From NCBI RefSeq assembly GCF_002887815.1, contig NZ_PDHO01000001.1:124001-188000 (forward strand): DNA of 64,000 nt. The letters are read 5' to 3'. The translations under genes and the position numbers were made by a program. This document shows positions 43,110 through 53,553 of this stretch, piece by piece. Under the pieces are notes generated by a model. It saw nothing but the letters and a program-made list of their open reading frames with translations, was not told the DNA's origin and searched no databases. The stretch's first letter is position 1. Each line of letters begins with the position of its first letter. The DNA is from Mycobacterium sp. ENV421. GTDB taxonomy: Bacteria; Actinomycetota; Actinomycetes; Mycobacteriales; Mycobacteriaceae.

Positions 43110-43140
43110 CCCAAAGACGTAACTATCAGGAGGATTCAAC

Positions 43141-44987
<1,847 letters not shown>

Positions 44988-44991
<4 letters not shown>

Positions 44992-45623
44992 GCGAAGGTC
45001 GCGAGGAAGAACCGGTAACTGTCACCGACAAGCGCCGAATCGACCCCCAGACCGGAGAAGTTCGCGAGGCCTCCGGCCCGGCCCCCAGTGGGTCGGCGCC
45101 GGGGGACTTCGCGGGCGAAACGCCGGAGGAGTCGGACAAAGCCGCTGAACTGCTCGGTGACCTGCAGCGAGTGCAGGCCGATTTCGCCAATTACCGCAAG
45201 CGCGCGCTGCGCGATCAGCAGGTGGCCGGCGAGCGCGCCAAGGCCGCCGTGGTGAGCCAGTTGCTGCCCATCCTCGACGACCTGGACCGGGCACGCAGCC
45301 ACGGCGACCTCGAGACCAGTCCGCTGAAGTCGGTCGCCGACAAGCTCACGTCAGCACTGGCCGGACTGGGCCTTACCGCCTTCGGCGCCGAGGGCGACGA
45401 GTTCGATCCATCGCTGCACGAAGCCGTGCAGCACGAGGGCGAGGGCTCCAAGCCGGTGCTGGGCAACGTGATGAGGCAGGGCTACCGGCTCGGCGATCAG
45501 GTGCTCCGGCACGCACTCGTCGGGGTGGTGGACACCGTCGACGATGGATCGGCGGCACCTCGGAAGGCCGACACGCCCGCCAACGGCGACCAGAGCGGCG
45601 CGCAGAACGCAGAATCGAATTAA
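44988..45623 (+). CDS. grpE: Nucleotide exchange factor GrpE
   Basis: A 211-residue cofactor that releases ADP from DnaK. An acidic, disordered start is followed by the long dimerisation helix ([24 protein letters not shown]), then the four-helix bundle and beta-wing ([43 protein letters not shown]). The GTG at 44988 overlaps the dnaK stop (GTGA). It is the second gene of the heat-shock operon. Confidence 0.98.
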
Positions 45624-45657
45624 CAACATGACCGACGGTGAGAGGAGGTGACGCGGC

Positions 45658-46839
45658 ATGGTCCAACGCGAATGGGTTGAGAAGGATTTCTACAAGGTGC
45701 TCGGCGTCTCCTCTGACGCCAGCGAGGACGAGATCAAGCGGGTGGCCCGCAAGCTGCTCGCCGAGAATCACCCCGACCGCAACCCGGACAACAAGGCGGC
45801 CGACGAGCGCTACAAAGAGGTTGGCGAGGCCAGGGACGTCCTGACCGATCCGGCCAAGCGCAAGGAGTACGACGAGACCCGGCGGATGTTCGCCGGCGGC
45901 GGGTTCCGCCGCGGTAACGGCGGCGGTGGTGGGTTCGGCGGCTTCAGTGGCTACGGCGCCGACGGCGGCGAGTTCAATTTGAACGACCTGTTCGACACGG
46001 CCAGCCAGACCGGCGGCACGAACATCGGCGACTTGTTCGGTGGCCTGTTCGGGCGCGGCGCAGCGCCGCGCCCGAGCCGGCCGCGGCGGGGCAAGGACCT
46101 CGAGACCGAGACCGATCTCGATTTCCTGGAGGCGACCAAGGGCGTCGCCATGCCGTTGCGGCTGACCAGTCCGGCGCCATGCACGAATTGCCATGGCAGC
46201 GGCGCACGTCCGGGCACCAGCCCGAAGGTGTGTCCGTCGTGCAACGGCTCCGGTGTGATCAACCGCAACCAGGGCGCATTCGGGTTCTCCGAGCCGTGCA
46301 CCGATTGCCGGGGGAGCGGCTCGATCATCGAGCATCCCTGCGACGAGTGCCATGGCACCGGAGTCACCACCCGGACCCGCACTATCAACGTCCGGATCCC
46401 ACCGGGCGTCGAGGACGGCCAGCGTATCCGGCTGGCCGGGCAGGGTGAGGCCGGGTTGCGCGGTGCGCCGTCGGGCGATCTGTATGTCACCGTCCATGTT
46501 CGGCCGGACAAGGTGTTCGGCCGTGACGGCGATGACCTGACCGTGGCGGTCCCGGTGAGCTTCACCGAACTGGCCTTGGGGACAACGCTTTCCGTGCCCA
46601 CCCTGGAGGGCAAGGTCGGGGTGCGAGTGCCGAAGGGCACCGCCGACGGCCGGATCCTGCGGGTGCGTGGGCGTGGAGTGCCCAAACGCGACGGCGGTCA
46701 CGGCGACCTGTTGGTCACCGTGAAGGTCGCGGTGCCACCGAATCTCGAGGGCGAGGCGCTCGAGGCGCTAGAGGCCTACGCGGCCGCCGAGCGGTCCAGC
46801 GGGTTCGACCCCCGGGCGGGATGGGCGGGTAACCGCTGA
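45658..46839 (+). CDS. dnaJ1: Chaperone DnaJ (DnaJ1)
   Basis: A 393-residue Hsp40. The J domain (DFYKVLGVSSDASEDEIKR) has the HPD motif in AENHPDRNPD, which stimulates DnaK ATPase. A Gly/Phe-rich region (GGFRRGNGGGGGFGG) and a zinc region with four repeats (CTNCHGSG, CPSCNGSG, CTDCRGSG, CDECHGTG) follow, then the C-terminal substrate domains. AGGAGG at 45643-45648 is nine bases ahead of the ATG. Its stop overlaps the hspR start (TGATG), so HspR is made in step with DnaJ. Confidence 0.98.
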   Translation: MVQREWVEKDFYKVLGVSSDASEDEIKRVARKLLAENHPDRNPDNKAADERYKEVGEARDVLTDPAKRKEYDETRRMFAGGGFRRGNGGGGGFGGFSGYGADGGEFNLNDLFDTASQTGGTNIGDLFGGLFGRGAAPRPSRPRRGKDLETETDLDFLEATKGVAMPLRLTSPAPCTNCHGSGARPGTSPKVCPSCNGSGVINRNQGAFGFSEPCTDCRGSGSIIEHPCDECHGTGVTTRTRTINVRIPPGVEDGQRIRLAGQGEAGLRGAPSGDLYVTVHVRPDKVFGRDGDDLTVAVPVSFTELALGTTLSVPTLEGKVGVRVPKGTADGRILRVRGRGVPKRDGGHGDLLVTVKVAVPPNLEGEALEALEAYAAAERSSGFDPRAGWAGNR

Positions 46840-47210
46840 TGGCCACGTCGGATGAGGCCCGGACGTTTCTGATCTCGGTGGCCGCCGAGCTGGCCGGTAT
46901 GCATGCGCAGACGTTGCGCACCTACGACCGGCTCGGTCTGGTCAGCCCCCGGCGCAGTTCCGGTGGCGGAAGGCGGTATTCGGAGCGCGACGTCGAGCTG
47001 CTGCGCGAGGTGCAGCGGCTGTCGCAGGACGAAGGTGTGAACCTCGCTGGGATCAAGCGGATCATCGAGTTGACCAATCAGGTCGAGGCTCTGCAGTCCC
47101 GCGTCGAGGAGATGATGGACGAGCTGGAGTCGTTGCGCGCCAACCAGCGTCGCGATCTGGCGGTGGTACCGAAAAGCACAGCGCTGGTGGTCTGGAAGCC
47201 GCGCCGCTAG
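46839..47210 (+). CDS. hspR: Heat-shock repressor HspR (MerR family)
   Basis: A 123-residue MerR-type regulator. The winged helix-turn-helix (FLISVAAELAGMHAQTLRTYDRLGLVSPRR, GGRRYSERDVELL) is followed by a dimerisation coiled coil (EALQSRVEEMMDELESLR) and a basic end. In actinobacteria HspR binds HAIR sites with DnaK as co-repressor, closing a feedback loop; both sites are visible before dnaK here. The ATG at 46839 shares one base with the dnaJ stop. Confidence 0.97.
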   Translation: MATSDEARTFLISVAAELAGMHAQTLRTYDRLGLVSPRRSSGGGRRYSERDVELLREVQRLSQDEGVNLAGIKRIIELTNQVEALQSRVEEMMDELESLRANQRRDLAVVPKSTALVVWKPRR

Positions 47211-47238
47211 TCGGCTCCGCAGCCTGCTCAGCTCCGCT

Positions 47239-48207
47239 TCAGGATGCCGGCTTTGTCAGGAACTGCCCGTCGAGGAACTGGTTGTAGTCAGGCAGCGTGG
47301 TAGCCGCGTCGATCGACTTCTGGGTCTTACCCCATTCGGCGAGCGCGCTGAGGTCGGCGGCGAGGTCGGGTTTCAGCTGAATCGTGAAGTCGAACTCGGA
47401 CAAGACGGTATTCAGCAGCTGCGTGTCCAGTTGGGTGGCCTTGGCGACCGCGGCCGTCGCGGCAGCATCGTGGGCAGACAGTGCGGTGCTTGCGTCGCCG
47501 AGTGCGGCGAAGAACGACGTGATCTCTGCCCCTTTCGACGAGATCGCCGACGGGGAGGCGATGAACAAGCTGTGCTGGATGTAGGTGCCTCCGTTCAACG
47601 GCACCGCGTCATCGCCGAGCGCGGCAATCGTCTGAGCCTGGTACGGCTGGAAAATCGAGACCGCGTCGACGTTGTGTTGGGTGGCCGCGGTGACCATGGC
47701 CGACGGTGAAACCTGGATAAGATCCGCCTTGATGTTGTTCTGGGCCAGCGCATTTGATACGTAGTACGCGGCGCTGGTACCCAACGGCGTGCCGATCGAC
47801 TTGCCTGCGAGGTCGGCGATGGTGGTAATGCCTGCGCTGCGCCGGGCCACGATCCGCGAACCCTCCCAACGGGATCCGTCGGCGACGATGCGCAGCGCCG
47901 GCGAGCGGGTCAGTACCGCCGCCGTCGGAACGTCCGCCGCGGTGGTGATGTCGACCTGGCCGGCGCTCACCGCCTGCAACGCTTCGACGCCGGATTGGAA
48001 GTTCACAACCTTGACGTTGACGTGGTGCTTGCTGAACATCCCGCCGTCGGCGGCCACGGGAATCTGGGCCCACGAGGGATCCACGACGAAGCCGACGGTC
48101 AGTTCATCAGCATTGCTGCTGGAGTCGTGGGCGCAGGCGGTGATCGAGGTGGCCACTGCCAACGTGGCAATGGCAGCCGCCATGAGTCGTTTCAGGGTTG
48201 TGTTCAC
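47239..48207 (-). CDS. ABC transporter substrate-binding lipoprotein (sulfonate/taurine/nitrate type)
   Basis: A 322-residue lipoprotein with lipobox ITAC (in ATLAVATSITACAHD). The mature part follows the SsuA/TauA/NMT1 fold: VGFVVDPSWAQIPVAADGGMF, VEALQAVSAGQVDITTAADVP, LAGKSIGTPLGTSAAYYV, FQPYQAQTIAALGDDAVPL. It captures a small substrate outside the membrane for the permease and ATPase encoded upstream on the same strand. Proximity to a sulfotransferase-like gene suggests an organic sulfur compound. The start is GTG 48207, 34 bp after the ATPase gene's stop. Confidence 0.88.
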   Translation of the reverse strand: MNTTLKRLMAAAIATLAVATSITACAHDSSSNADELTVGFVVDPSWAQIPVAADGGMFSKHHVNVKVVNFQSGVEALQAVSAGQVDITTAADVPTAAVLTRSPALRIVADGSRWEGSRIVARRSAGITTIADLAGKSIGTPLGTSAAYYVSNALAQNNIKADLIQVSPSAMVTAATQHNVDAVSIFQPYQAQTIAALGDDAVPLNGGTYIQHSLFIASPSAISSKGAEITSFFAALGDASTALSAHDAAATAAVAKATQLDTQLLNTVLSEFDFTIQLKPDLAADLSALAEWGKTQKSIDAATTLPDYNQFLDGQFLTKPAS

Positions 48208-48241
48208 TCAGTCGTCCTTTGTGCGAGCAGGGATGGATGTG

Positions 48242-49000
48242 TCAGTGCACGGCGTGGTCGATGCCGAGTCGGTGGTGCAGGGTCTTGCGAATCGCTCCGT
48301 AGCCGGGCTGTTCGGCGAGCGTGTCCGCCGGCCGGGGGCGACCCAGGGGGTTGGTGATCTGGTCGACGATCTGTCCGTCCTGCAGCACATTGACGCTGTC
48401 CCCCAGGCGTATCGCCTCGTCGATGTCGTGGGTGACGAAGACGATCGTGCGGTTCAGGCGTGACCAGAGTTCGATGAGCAGGTCCTGCATGCGCAAGCGG
48501 GTCAGTGCATCCAGGGCGGCGAAGGGCTCGTCCATGAGCATCACGGAGGGCTCACCGGCAAGCACGCGTGCGATGCTCACGCGCTGGCGCATACCACCGG
48601 AAAGCTCCGCGGGGCGCTGGCTACCCACGCCGGCGTGCAGACCGACGGTGTCGAGTAGTTCGGCGATCCGAGCGTGCCGTTGCCGCCGGTCCAGTTTCCT
48701 TGCGGTCAAGGCGAAGTCGATGTTGTCGGCGACGCTCATCCACGGAAACAGGACGTCGCGCTGGAAAGCCACGCCTCGACGAGGGTCGGGAGCGGTGACG
48801 GCCTGGCCATTGTCGATCACCGCGCCGGAGGTGGCGGTGATCAGCCCGGCCAGGCAATGTAGCAGTGTCGACTTTCCGCTGCCGGAGGCGCCGACCAGGA
48901 CTGTGAATGAACCATCGGGGACGCTCAGCGAGATCCCTTTGAGGGTCGGGGTCGCCGCGCCTGGAAACTGCACGACGAGATCGCTGGTGTCCAGTGCCAT
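48242..49000 (-). CDS. ABC transporter ATP-binding protein (SsuB/TauB type)
   Basis: A 252-residue ATPase. Walker A is GASGSGKST, the Q-loop is in VAFQRDVLFPWMSV, the signature is LSGGMRQRVSIARVL, Walker B is VMLMDEPFAALD and the switch histidine is in VFVTHDIDEAIRLGD. The Q-loop form is typical of nitrate/sulfonate/taurine importers. The ATG at 49000 lies one base after the permease stop. It energises uptake with the permease encoded just upstream. Confidence 0.95.
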   Translation of the reverse strand: MALDTSDLVVQFPGAATPTLKGISLSVPDGSFTVLVGASGSGKSTLLHCLAGLITATSGAVIDNGQAVTAPDPRRGVAFQRDVLFPWMSVADNIDFALTARKLDRRQRHARIAELLDTVGLHAGVGSQRPAELSGGMRQRVSIARVLAGEPSVMLMDEPFAALDALTRLRMQDLLIELWSRLNRTIVFVTHDIDEAIRLGDSVNVLQDGQIVDQITNPLGRPRPADTLAEQPGYGAIRKTLHHRLGIDHAVH

Positions 49001-49001
49001 C

Positions 49002-49865
49002 TCAGTGCTCCTCTCGTGCCCAGCGAGTCAACGGTGCGCTCGCCGTGTCGATGAGGGAATCGCATGCCGCGCCGATGACACCCAGCACGATCAGGCAGAA
49101 GATCAACCGGTCGGCCTGCGAGAAGAGCTGCGCCTGGTAAATGCGGTAGCCGATACCCGCAGTGGTCCCGGTCATCTCGGCGACGACGATGAGTACGAAT
49201 GCCATCGCCGCTCCCACTCTCAGGCCGGACACGATGTCGGGGGTCGCCTCGGGGAGGACGACTTTGCGTAAGGTCTGCCACCGGCCGGCACCCAGACAGC
49301 GTGCGGCTTTCAGATAGTCGGTCGGCGTCCCGGCCAGCCCCCCGTGGCTGTTGATCCAGACCGGGACGAAGACGCCGAGCGCGATCACCAGAGTCTTGCT
49401 GTTCTCCCCGAGCCCGAACCACAGAATGGCAAGCGGGACCAGGCCGATGGTCGGGATGGGCGCGAATATCCGCAACACGGGTTGCAGTGCCCGGCGTCCG
49501 ACCGTGGTGGTGGCGGTGACGACCGCCACCACGATTCCCGCCGTCGCGCCCAGGAGGAATCCCGTGGCGGCCCTGCTCAGACTGGCGGTGATGTCCGCGG
49601 CGAGCAGCCCGTCGGTCCACAGGCCGTGTCCGGCTGCCAAAATCTCTGCCACACTTGGGAAAAGCTGACGAGGAAAGCGGCCGCTGGCCACCACGAGCGA
49701 CCAGACAGCTGACGCGAGGACCAAGCCGGTCAGCATCCACCCGAGTGCCTTGAAGCGGTTCAGCACCCGTCTGGACAGAGTCGAACGGTGGGCCTGATGG
49801 CGGGTTCCCGGCGTCTGCGCAGCCGAGGTGGACGCGATGTGCAGTACGCCGATATCGGTGCTCAT
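49002..49865 (-). CDS. ABC transporter permease (SsuC/TauC type)
   Basis: A 287-residue membrane protein with six helices of the BPD_transp_1 fold. The coupling loop is SLSRAATGFLLGATAGIV early and KAARCLGAGRWQTLRKVVLPEATPDIVSGLRVGAAMAF later; the EAA motif is in the latter. The start ATG at 49865 overlaps the stop of the sulfotransferase-like gene (ATGA), so translation is coupled. It forms the channel of the importer with the ATPase and lipoprotein that follow. Confidence 0.94.
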   Translation of the reverse strand: MSTDIGVLHIASTSAAQTPGTRHQAHRSTLSRRVLNRFKALGWMLTGLVLASAVWSLVVASGRFPRQLFPSVAEILAAGHGLWTDGLLAADITASLSRAATGFLLGATAGIVVAVVTATTTVGRRALQPVLRIFAPIPTIGLVPLAILWFGLGENSKTLVIALGVFVPVWINSHGGLAGTPTDYLKAARCLGAGRWQTLRKVVLPEATPDIVSGLRVGAAMAFVLIVVAEMTGTTAGIGYRIYQAQLFSQADRLIFCLIVLGVIGAACDSLIDTASAPLTRWAREEH

Positions 49866-51175
49866 CGGCGTAGGTCGACTTTCCGTGGCGCGGTTCGCGG
49901 GGTTCCCGCGGGGGTCCAGCCGAAGGGAACAGCCTGCGATCGGTAGATCAGGGCGGTGCGGCTGAGCCGGTCGATGTCAGCCACTCGGGGCTGTTTCACT
50001 TCAGGCTCGCCCGCGACACCGTAGCCCTGATAGGGGCTGTGGTATTCCCAGACCACGTCACCGCCCGGGCTGACCTGGAAGAGCCGCCCCTGCATGCCTT
50101 CGGTGATCAGTGTGTTGCCGTTGGGAAGTCGTTGCGCGTTGCTGACGAAGGAACTGAAGAACGTCCATGGTGGCAACCCGGAGTCCTCAGCGGTGTATTG
50201 CCACACGATTTCTTTTGTCGTAGGGCATATTTCGAGTACCCGCGAGCCGGCGTAAATGCCGATCGGTGCGGGTGGGTAGCCGGCGCCGCCCTGGTTGTCG
50301 AACACCAGGATGTTCCCGGCGCCGGGCAGATCCGCCGCGATCATGTGGGGGTTGTGCTGGCCGGCGGTCTGGTCGAGCGGGCGAGGCACCTTGTGCACGC
50401 TGATCCGTTGATGCTGTGCGCCGGCCTCGGCAGCGTAATAGGGACCGATTCGCCAGGCGATGTTCGCTGTCGACTTGTCGATGAGTGCGACGATATTTGC
50501 TTTGCGGAAACTGACAAGGATGTTGTCGGGGTGGAAGGTCGGGTCGGAGTGCTCGGAGTACCAATGGTTTTGGCCCAGTGATTTCGCGCTGTTCATCTCC
50601 AGATAGCCCCACGGGTCTTCGGGGTCGCGGGCAACGGTCTCACGCAGTGCGCGCCAGCCGGCCTCGGAGAACCCGAACTCGTCGAGGTGATCGCCGGCCA
50701 GCCATTGCCAGACGATGTGGCCATCCGGCGTGACCTCGTAGAGCCCCTGGTCGCCCACGATCAGGTCGCCGAACGCCGGTACCCGCCGGGGCACCGTCAC
50801 CAGAATCAGTCGGTTGCCGTTGGGGAGCAGTTCCCAGTCGTGGTTCTGCCGCGCCGCGCCGCCGGGCGCCTCGGCGCCCCATTCCCAGATGCGTTCGCCA
50901 TCCCAGTCGAGCTGACCGATGGTGCCGTTGGCGTAGATGCCGCCCCGACCGTCTCCGCTGTCGGCGAGCTGGACGATGACGTCACCGACTCGCCCTGCGT
51001 TGAGTGCCGGATCGAGAATCCGGGCCGGGACACCGGCATAGGGCCATTCGTGAATGACGTCACCGTTGAGGTCGATCAACCGGGTGACCGAGTCGGCGCC
51101 GGTGAACAGGATGTAACTGTCGTAGGCGAGTTCAGGGTCGAGGTAGGTGACTCCCGCGAGTCGTACGAATGCCAT
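49862..51175 (-). CDS. Arylsulfotransferase (ASST)-like beta-propeller protein
   Basis: A 437-residue protein of repeated beta blades with the ASST family's motifs: RLIDLNGDVIHEWPY, QNHDWELLPNGNRLILVT, DPTFHPDNILVSFRKAN, HNPHMIAADLPGAGNILVFDNQGG and NAQRLPNGNTLITEG. ASSTs move sulfate between phenolic compounds through a histidine; the histidine in HNPHMIA could serve. There is no signal peptide, unlike periplasmic ASSTs, so it would act in the cytosol. The ATG at 51175 has GGTGGAG eight bases ahead. It is the first gene of a four-gene unit with an SsuABC-type importer. Confidence 0.82.
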   Translation of the reverse strand: MAFVRLAGVTYLDPELAYDSYILFTGADSVTRLIDLNGDVIHEWPYAGVPARILDPALNAGRVGDVIVQLADSGDGRGGIYANGTIGQLDWDGERIWEWGAEAPGGAARQNHDWELLPNGNRLILVTVPRRVPAFGDLIVGDQGLYEVTPDGHIVWQWLAGDHLDEFGFSEAGWRALRETVARDPEDPWGYLEMNSAKSLGQNHWYSEHSDPTFHPDNILVSFRKANIVALIDKSTANIAWRIGPYYAAEAGAQHQRISVHKVPRPLDQTAGQHNPHMIAADLPGAGNILVFDNQGGAGYPPAPIGIYAGSRVLEICPTTKEIVWQYTAEDSGLPPWTFFSSFVSNAQRLPNGNTLITEGMQGRLFQVSPGGDVVWEYHSPYQGYGVAGEPEVKQPRVADIDRLSRTALIYRSQAVPFGWTPAGTPRTAPRKVDLRR

Positions 51176-51229
51176 GTCAACCACTCCACCAAGAGCTTGT
51201 TACGACCACGAGTCCTCCCAGTAAATCTT

Positions 51230-51241
51230 CTAATCGATTAG
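51230..51241. promoter_or_regulatory. Palindromic LacI-type operator
   Basis: CTAATCGATTAG is a perfect 12-bp palindrome with the central CG typical of LacI-family sites. It lies 54 bp before the sulfotransferase-like gene and 91 bp before the divergent LacI-type gene, so it could repress both. Confidence 0.7.
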
Positions 51242-51332
51242 CGTAAGCTCGGCGCCGGCCGGGCGGAACTGTCACAATCGGTGTGATTTCAATGCTTGGC
51301 GGCGGCGTCGCGGACTACCGAAGGGGGCCCAC

Positions 51333-52337
51333 TTGAGCGGTAAGCGGCCGACGTTGGCTGACGTGGCGAGCCGGGCCGGCACGTCGACGGCTGTCGTGAG
51401 CTACGTGCTGAACAACGGACCGCGGCCAGTCTCAGAGACCCTGCGCGCCAAGGTGATCAGCGCCATCGATGAGCTGAACTACCGCCCGGACCTGCGTGCG
51501 CGTGCACTTCGACGACCGCGGCGCTGGCGCCAGATCGGGCTGCTGGTACCGGATCTCATGCTTCCGCTCTTCGGGGAGTTCGTCGGCCGGATCGAAGTGG
51601 AAGCGCGCGCTCGCGACCACCTCACCATGATCGGTAACACCGGCTACGACCCGGAGCGTGAGCTCGAGTTCGCGACGGCCTTCGCGGAGGTGGGGATCGA
51701 CGGGCTGGTGGTGATTGGTGCCGCCAACCCGCAGCAGACCGCCAAGCTGTGTGTGCAGGAGCGGATCCCGGTGGTGTGGATGCACAGCGTCCGCGGTGAG
51801 GTGGCGGCCGAGATCGTGGGCATAGACCATGTTCAGGCCGGCGAACTTGTCGCGCGCCACCTACGCGACGTGCACGGCTGTTCTGAGATGGTATTCGTCG
51901 GCGGCTGGACCGCCGCCGATGTCGGACACGGCGACCGCGAGACGGTCCATCAACGGTACGTCGGCGTCGCAGCCGTCGCAGGCGGCGGCGTCCGGGCGGT
52001 CCGCACCGATCTGACCCCCGCCGGTGCCTACGCCGCGGTCAGTCACTGCCTTCATGGCGCGGCGGACCCACCACATGCCTTTGTCGTCGGGACCTTCGGG
52101 CAGACGGCGGCGACGATTCGGGCGGTGATTGACGCCGGGTATGCGATTCCTGGTGACATCCGGGTGGTCGGGTTCGACGGCAGCGACAACGACTACGGTG
52201 TATTCCAGCTGACTGCCGCACAACAGCCGGTCGATGCGATCGCCCACCGCGCCCTTGCCGAATTGTTGGGAGATGTCGGGCCGGATCTCGGCGTCCTGGA
52301 ACCGACGCTACGGGTCGGCAACACATGCGGATGCTGA
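51333..52337 (+). CDS. LacI family transcriptional regulator
   Basis: A 334-residue regulator. The N-terminal helix-turn-helix and hinge (PTLADVASRAGTSTAVVSYVLNNGPRPVSE, NYRPDLRARALR) are followed by a periplasmic-binding-protein-like sensor domain (QIGLLVPDLMLPLFGEFVGRI, GIDGLVVIGA, VVGFDGSDNDYG). The start is a TTG at 51333 with AAGGGGG seven bases upstream. It is divergent from the sulfotransferase/importer operon and probably controls it. The ligand is unknown. Confidence 0.92.
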   Translation: MSGKRPTLADVASRAGTSTAVVSYVLNNGPRPVSETLRAKVISAIDELNYRPDLRARALRRPRRWRQIGLLVPDLMLPLFGEFVGRIEVEARARDHLTMIGNTGYDPERELEFATAFAEVGIDGLVVIGAANPQQTAKLCVQERIPVVWMHSVRGEVAAEIVGIDHVQAGELVARHLRDVHGCSEMVFVGGWTAADVGHGDRETVHQRYVGVAAVAGGGVRAVRTDLTPAGAYAAVSHCLHGAADPPHAFVVGTFGQTAATIRAVIDAGYAIPGDIRVVGFDGSDNDYGVFQLTAAQQPVDAIAHRALAELLGDVGPDLGVLEPTLRVGNTCGC

Positions 52338-52386
52338 GTCGGTCCGCCCCGGAACTGCCGAAGCGCCCGACGGTCACGCTGAGCGA

Positions 52387-53289
52387 TCAGCGCAACCGGA
52401 TCGTGAAAACCGAAACCGCCGGCCGCCCCGGCGTCGCGGTGTCGTAGCCGCCCCTGCCGAGCGCATTGGTGGGCGCGGCCATCGGCTCAAGTCCCACGAC
52501 ATCGTCGTTGCCCGGCGCGAAAATCTGCGCGGCCGGGAACCCCTGGGCGAAAAGCACTTCGATGCGGCGGTCACCGCCGGTGAGTGCGAACACCCCACCT
52601 GCCGGCACCCCGTCGAACCCGTCGTCGAATGTCTTGTCGCCCAGCTTCTCCGAGTAGGCGGGCCAGTCCACTCGTTCGCCGGTAGGGAGACCGCGGTTGT
52701 CCACGAGTAGATGCTCGAGGGGCGGCGTCTCCAACGTCCACTCTGATCGGGGAACCCCGGGAACCGTCAGGTAGGGGTGGAAGCCGTAACACAGCGGCAC
52801 GGCCGCCGACGTGGTGGCTGTGACGGTGGTTTGCACCGTCAGCGCTCGATCGGCCAACGTGATGTCGAGGGTGACCACATGTGGGAACGGGAAGCTGGCC
52901 AGCAGGGCCGGCCGGCTTCCGTAGTCCAGATCGGCGATCAGCCGGTTCTTGGACTGCTCGGTGACCTGCCACCCGGGATATGCCGCGAGCACGCCATGGA
53001 TCGGCAGGCCGTTCGGGTCGGTGCGCACACCGCCGACCCCGGGGGTCAACGTCACTGCGCCGCCGTCGAGCCCATAGCCGTTGGCGCTCAACCGATTAGC
53101 CCACGGATACAGGATCGGGATGCCGAGCGTCTTCCCGTCGCTCAGATAGGCCTGCAGGCCGCGGCGCTGACCTAGTAATTCCACGCCATCGTCGGACAGC
53201 GACGTGCAGATCATGCCCGCCGACGGGACATACGTCGCCGTCAGCGGCGAGGACGGATCATGCAGAACGACGGACGGCAGCTCGGCCAC
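52387..53289 (-). CDS. Aldose 1-epimerase family protein
   Basis: A 300-residue protein of the galactose-mutarotase-like beta-sandwich. SGMICTSLSDDGVELLGQ, GIPILYPWANRLSANGY, LPIHGVLAAYPGW with the catalytic-type His, and YGFHPYLTVPG with the second His are all conserved. The start is GTG 53289. It interconverts sugar anomers; the real sugar or hexose-6-phosphate substrate is not predictable. It lies 9 bp after the ACP gene stop, so may be read with that operon. Confidence 0.88.
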   Translation of the reverse strand: MAELPSVVLHDPSSPLTATYVPSAGMICTSLSDDGVELLGQRRGLQAYLSDGKTLGIPILYPWANRLSANGYGLDGGAVTLTPGVGGVRTDPNGLPIHGVLAAYPGWQVTEQSKNRLIADLDYGSRPALLASFPFPHVVTLDITLADRALTVQTTVTATTSAAVPLCYGFHPYLTVPGVPRSEWTLETPPLEHLLVDNRGLPTGERVDWPAYSEKLGDKTFDDGFDGVPAGGVFALTGGDRRIEVLFAQGFPAAQIFAPGNDDVVGLEPMAAPTNALGRGGYDTATPGRPAVSVFTIRLR

Positions 53290-53298
53290 CGTCGAAGT

Positions 53299-53541
53299 CT
53301 AGCGGTGGGCGCCGATGTAGCTGGTCAAGTCGTCGATCGTGCGCAGTGAGGCGTACTCCGACTCCGGGATGTCGACCTCGAAGCGCTTGTGCAACCGAAC
53401 CAGGAAGTTCAGCCAGTCCATCGAATCCAGGTCGACCTGGTCACGCAGGAGCTCGGCGTCGGACAGGTCGCCCTCTTCGATCTCCGGCGCGATGGCTAGC
53501 AGTTCCTGCACAACCTGGTCGCGGATCTCGGTATCGCTCAC
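53299..53541 (-). CDS. Acyl carrier protein
   Basis: An 80-residue four-helix carrier protein. The 4'-phosphopantetheine attachment serine is in DQVDLDSMDWLNFLV, with the helix II pattern typical of stand-alone ACPs. The GTG at 53541 is chosen because AGGAG is nine bases upstream; a GTG at 53550 directly abuts that site. It lies 12 bp after the E2 gene. An ACP in an operon with 2-oxoacid dehydrogenase subunits suggests an acyl group may pass from E2 to the carrier rather than only to CoA; that is inference. Confidence 0.9.
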   Translation of the reverse strand: MSDTEIRDQVVQELLAIAPEIEEGDLSDAELLRDQVDLDSMDWLNFLVRLHKRFEVDIPESEYASLRTIDDLTSYIGAHR

Positions 53542-53553
53542 GTCGAGCACCTC

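Noticed and set aside
42863..43114. An 84-codon N-terminal extension of the WXG-type protein
   Set aside because: It translates the 65-bp repeat element and part of the dnaK regulatory region; the helical WXG-like domain begins after it.
45628..45651. A seven-codon ORF between grpE and dnaJ containing the dnaJ ribosome site
   Set aside because: It is too short and likely fortuitous; no conservation can be judged from one sequence.
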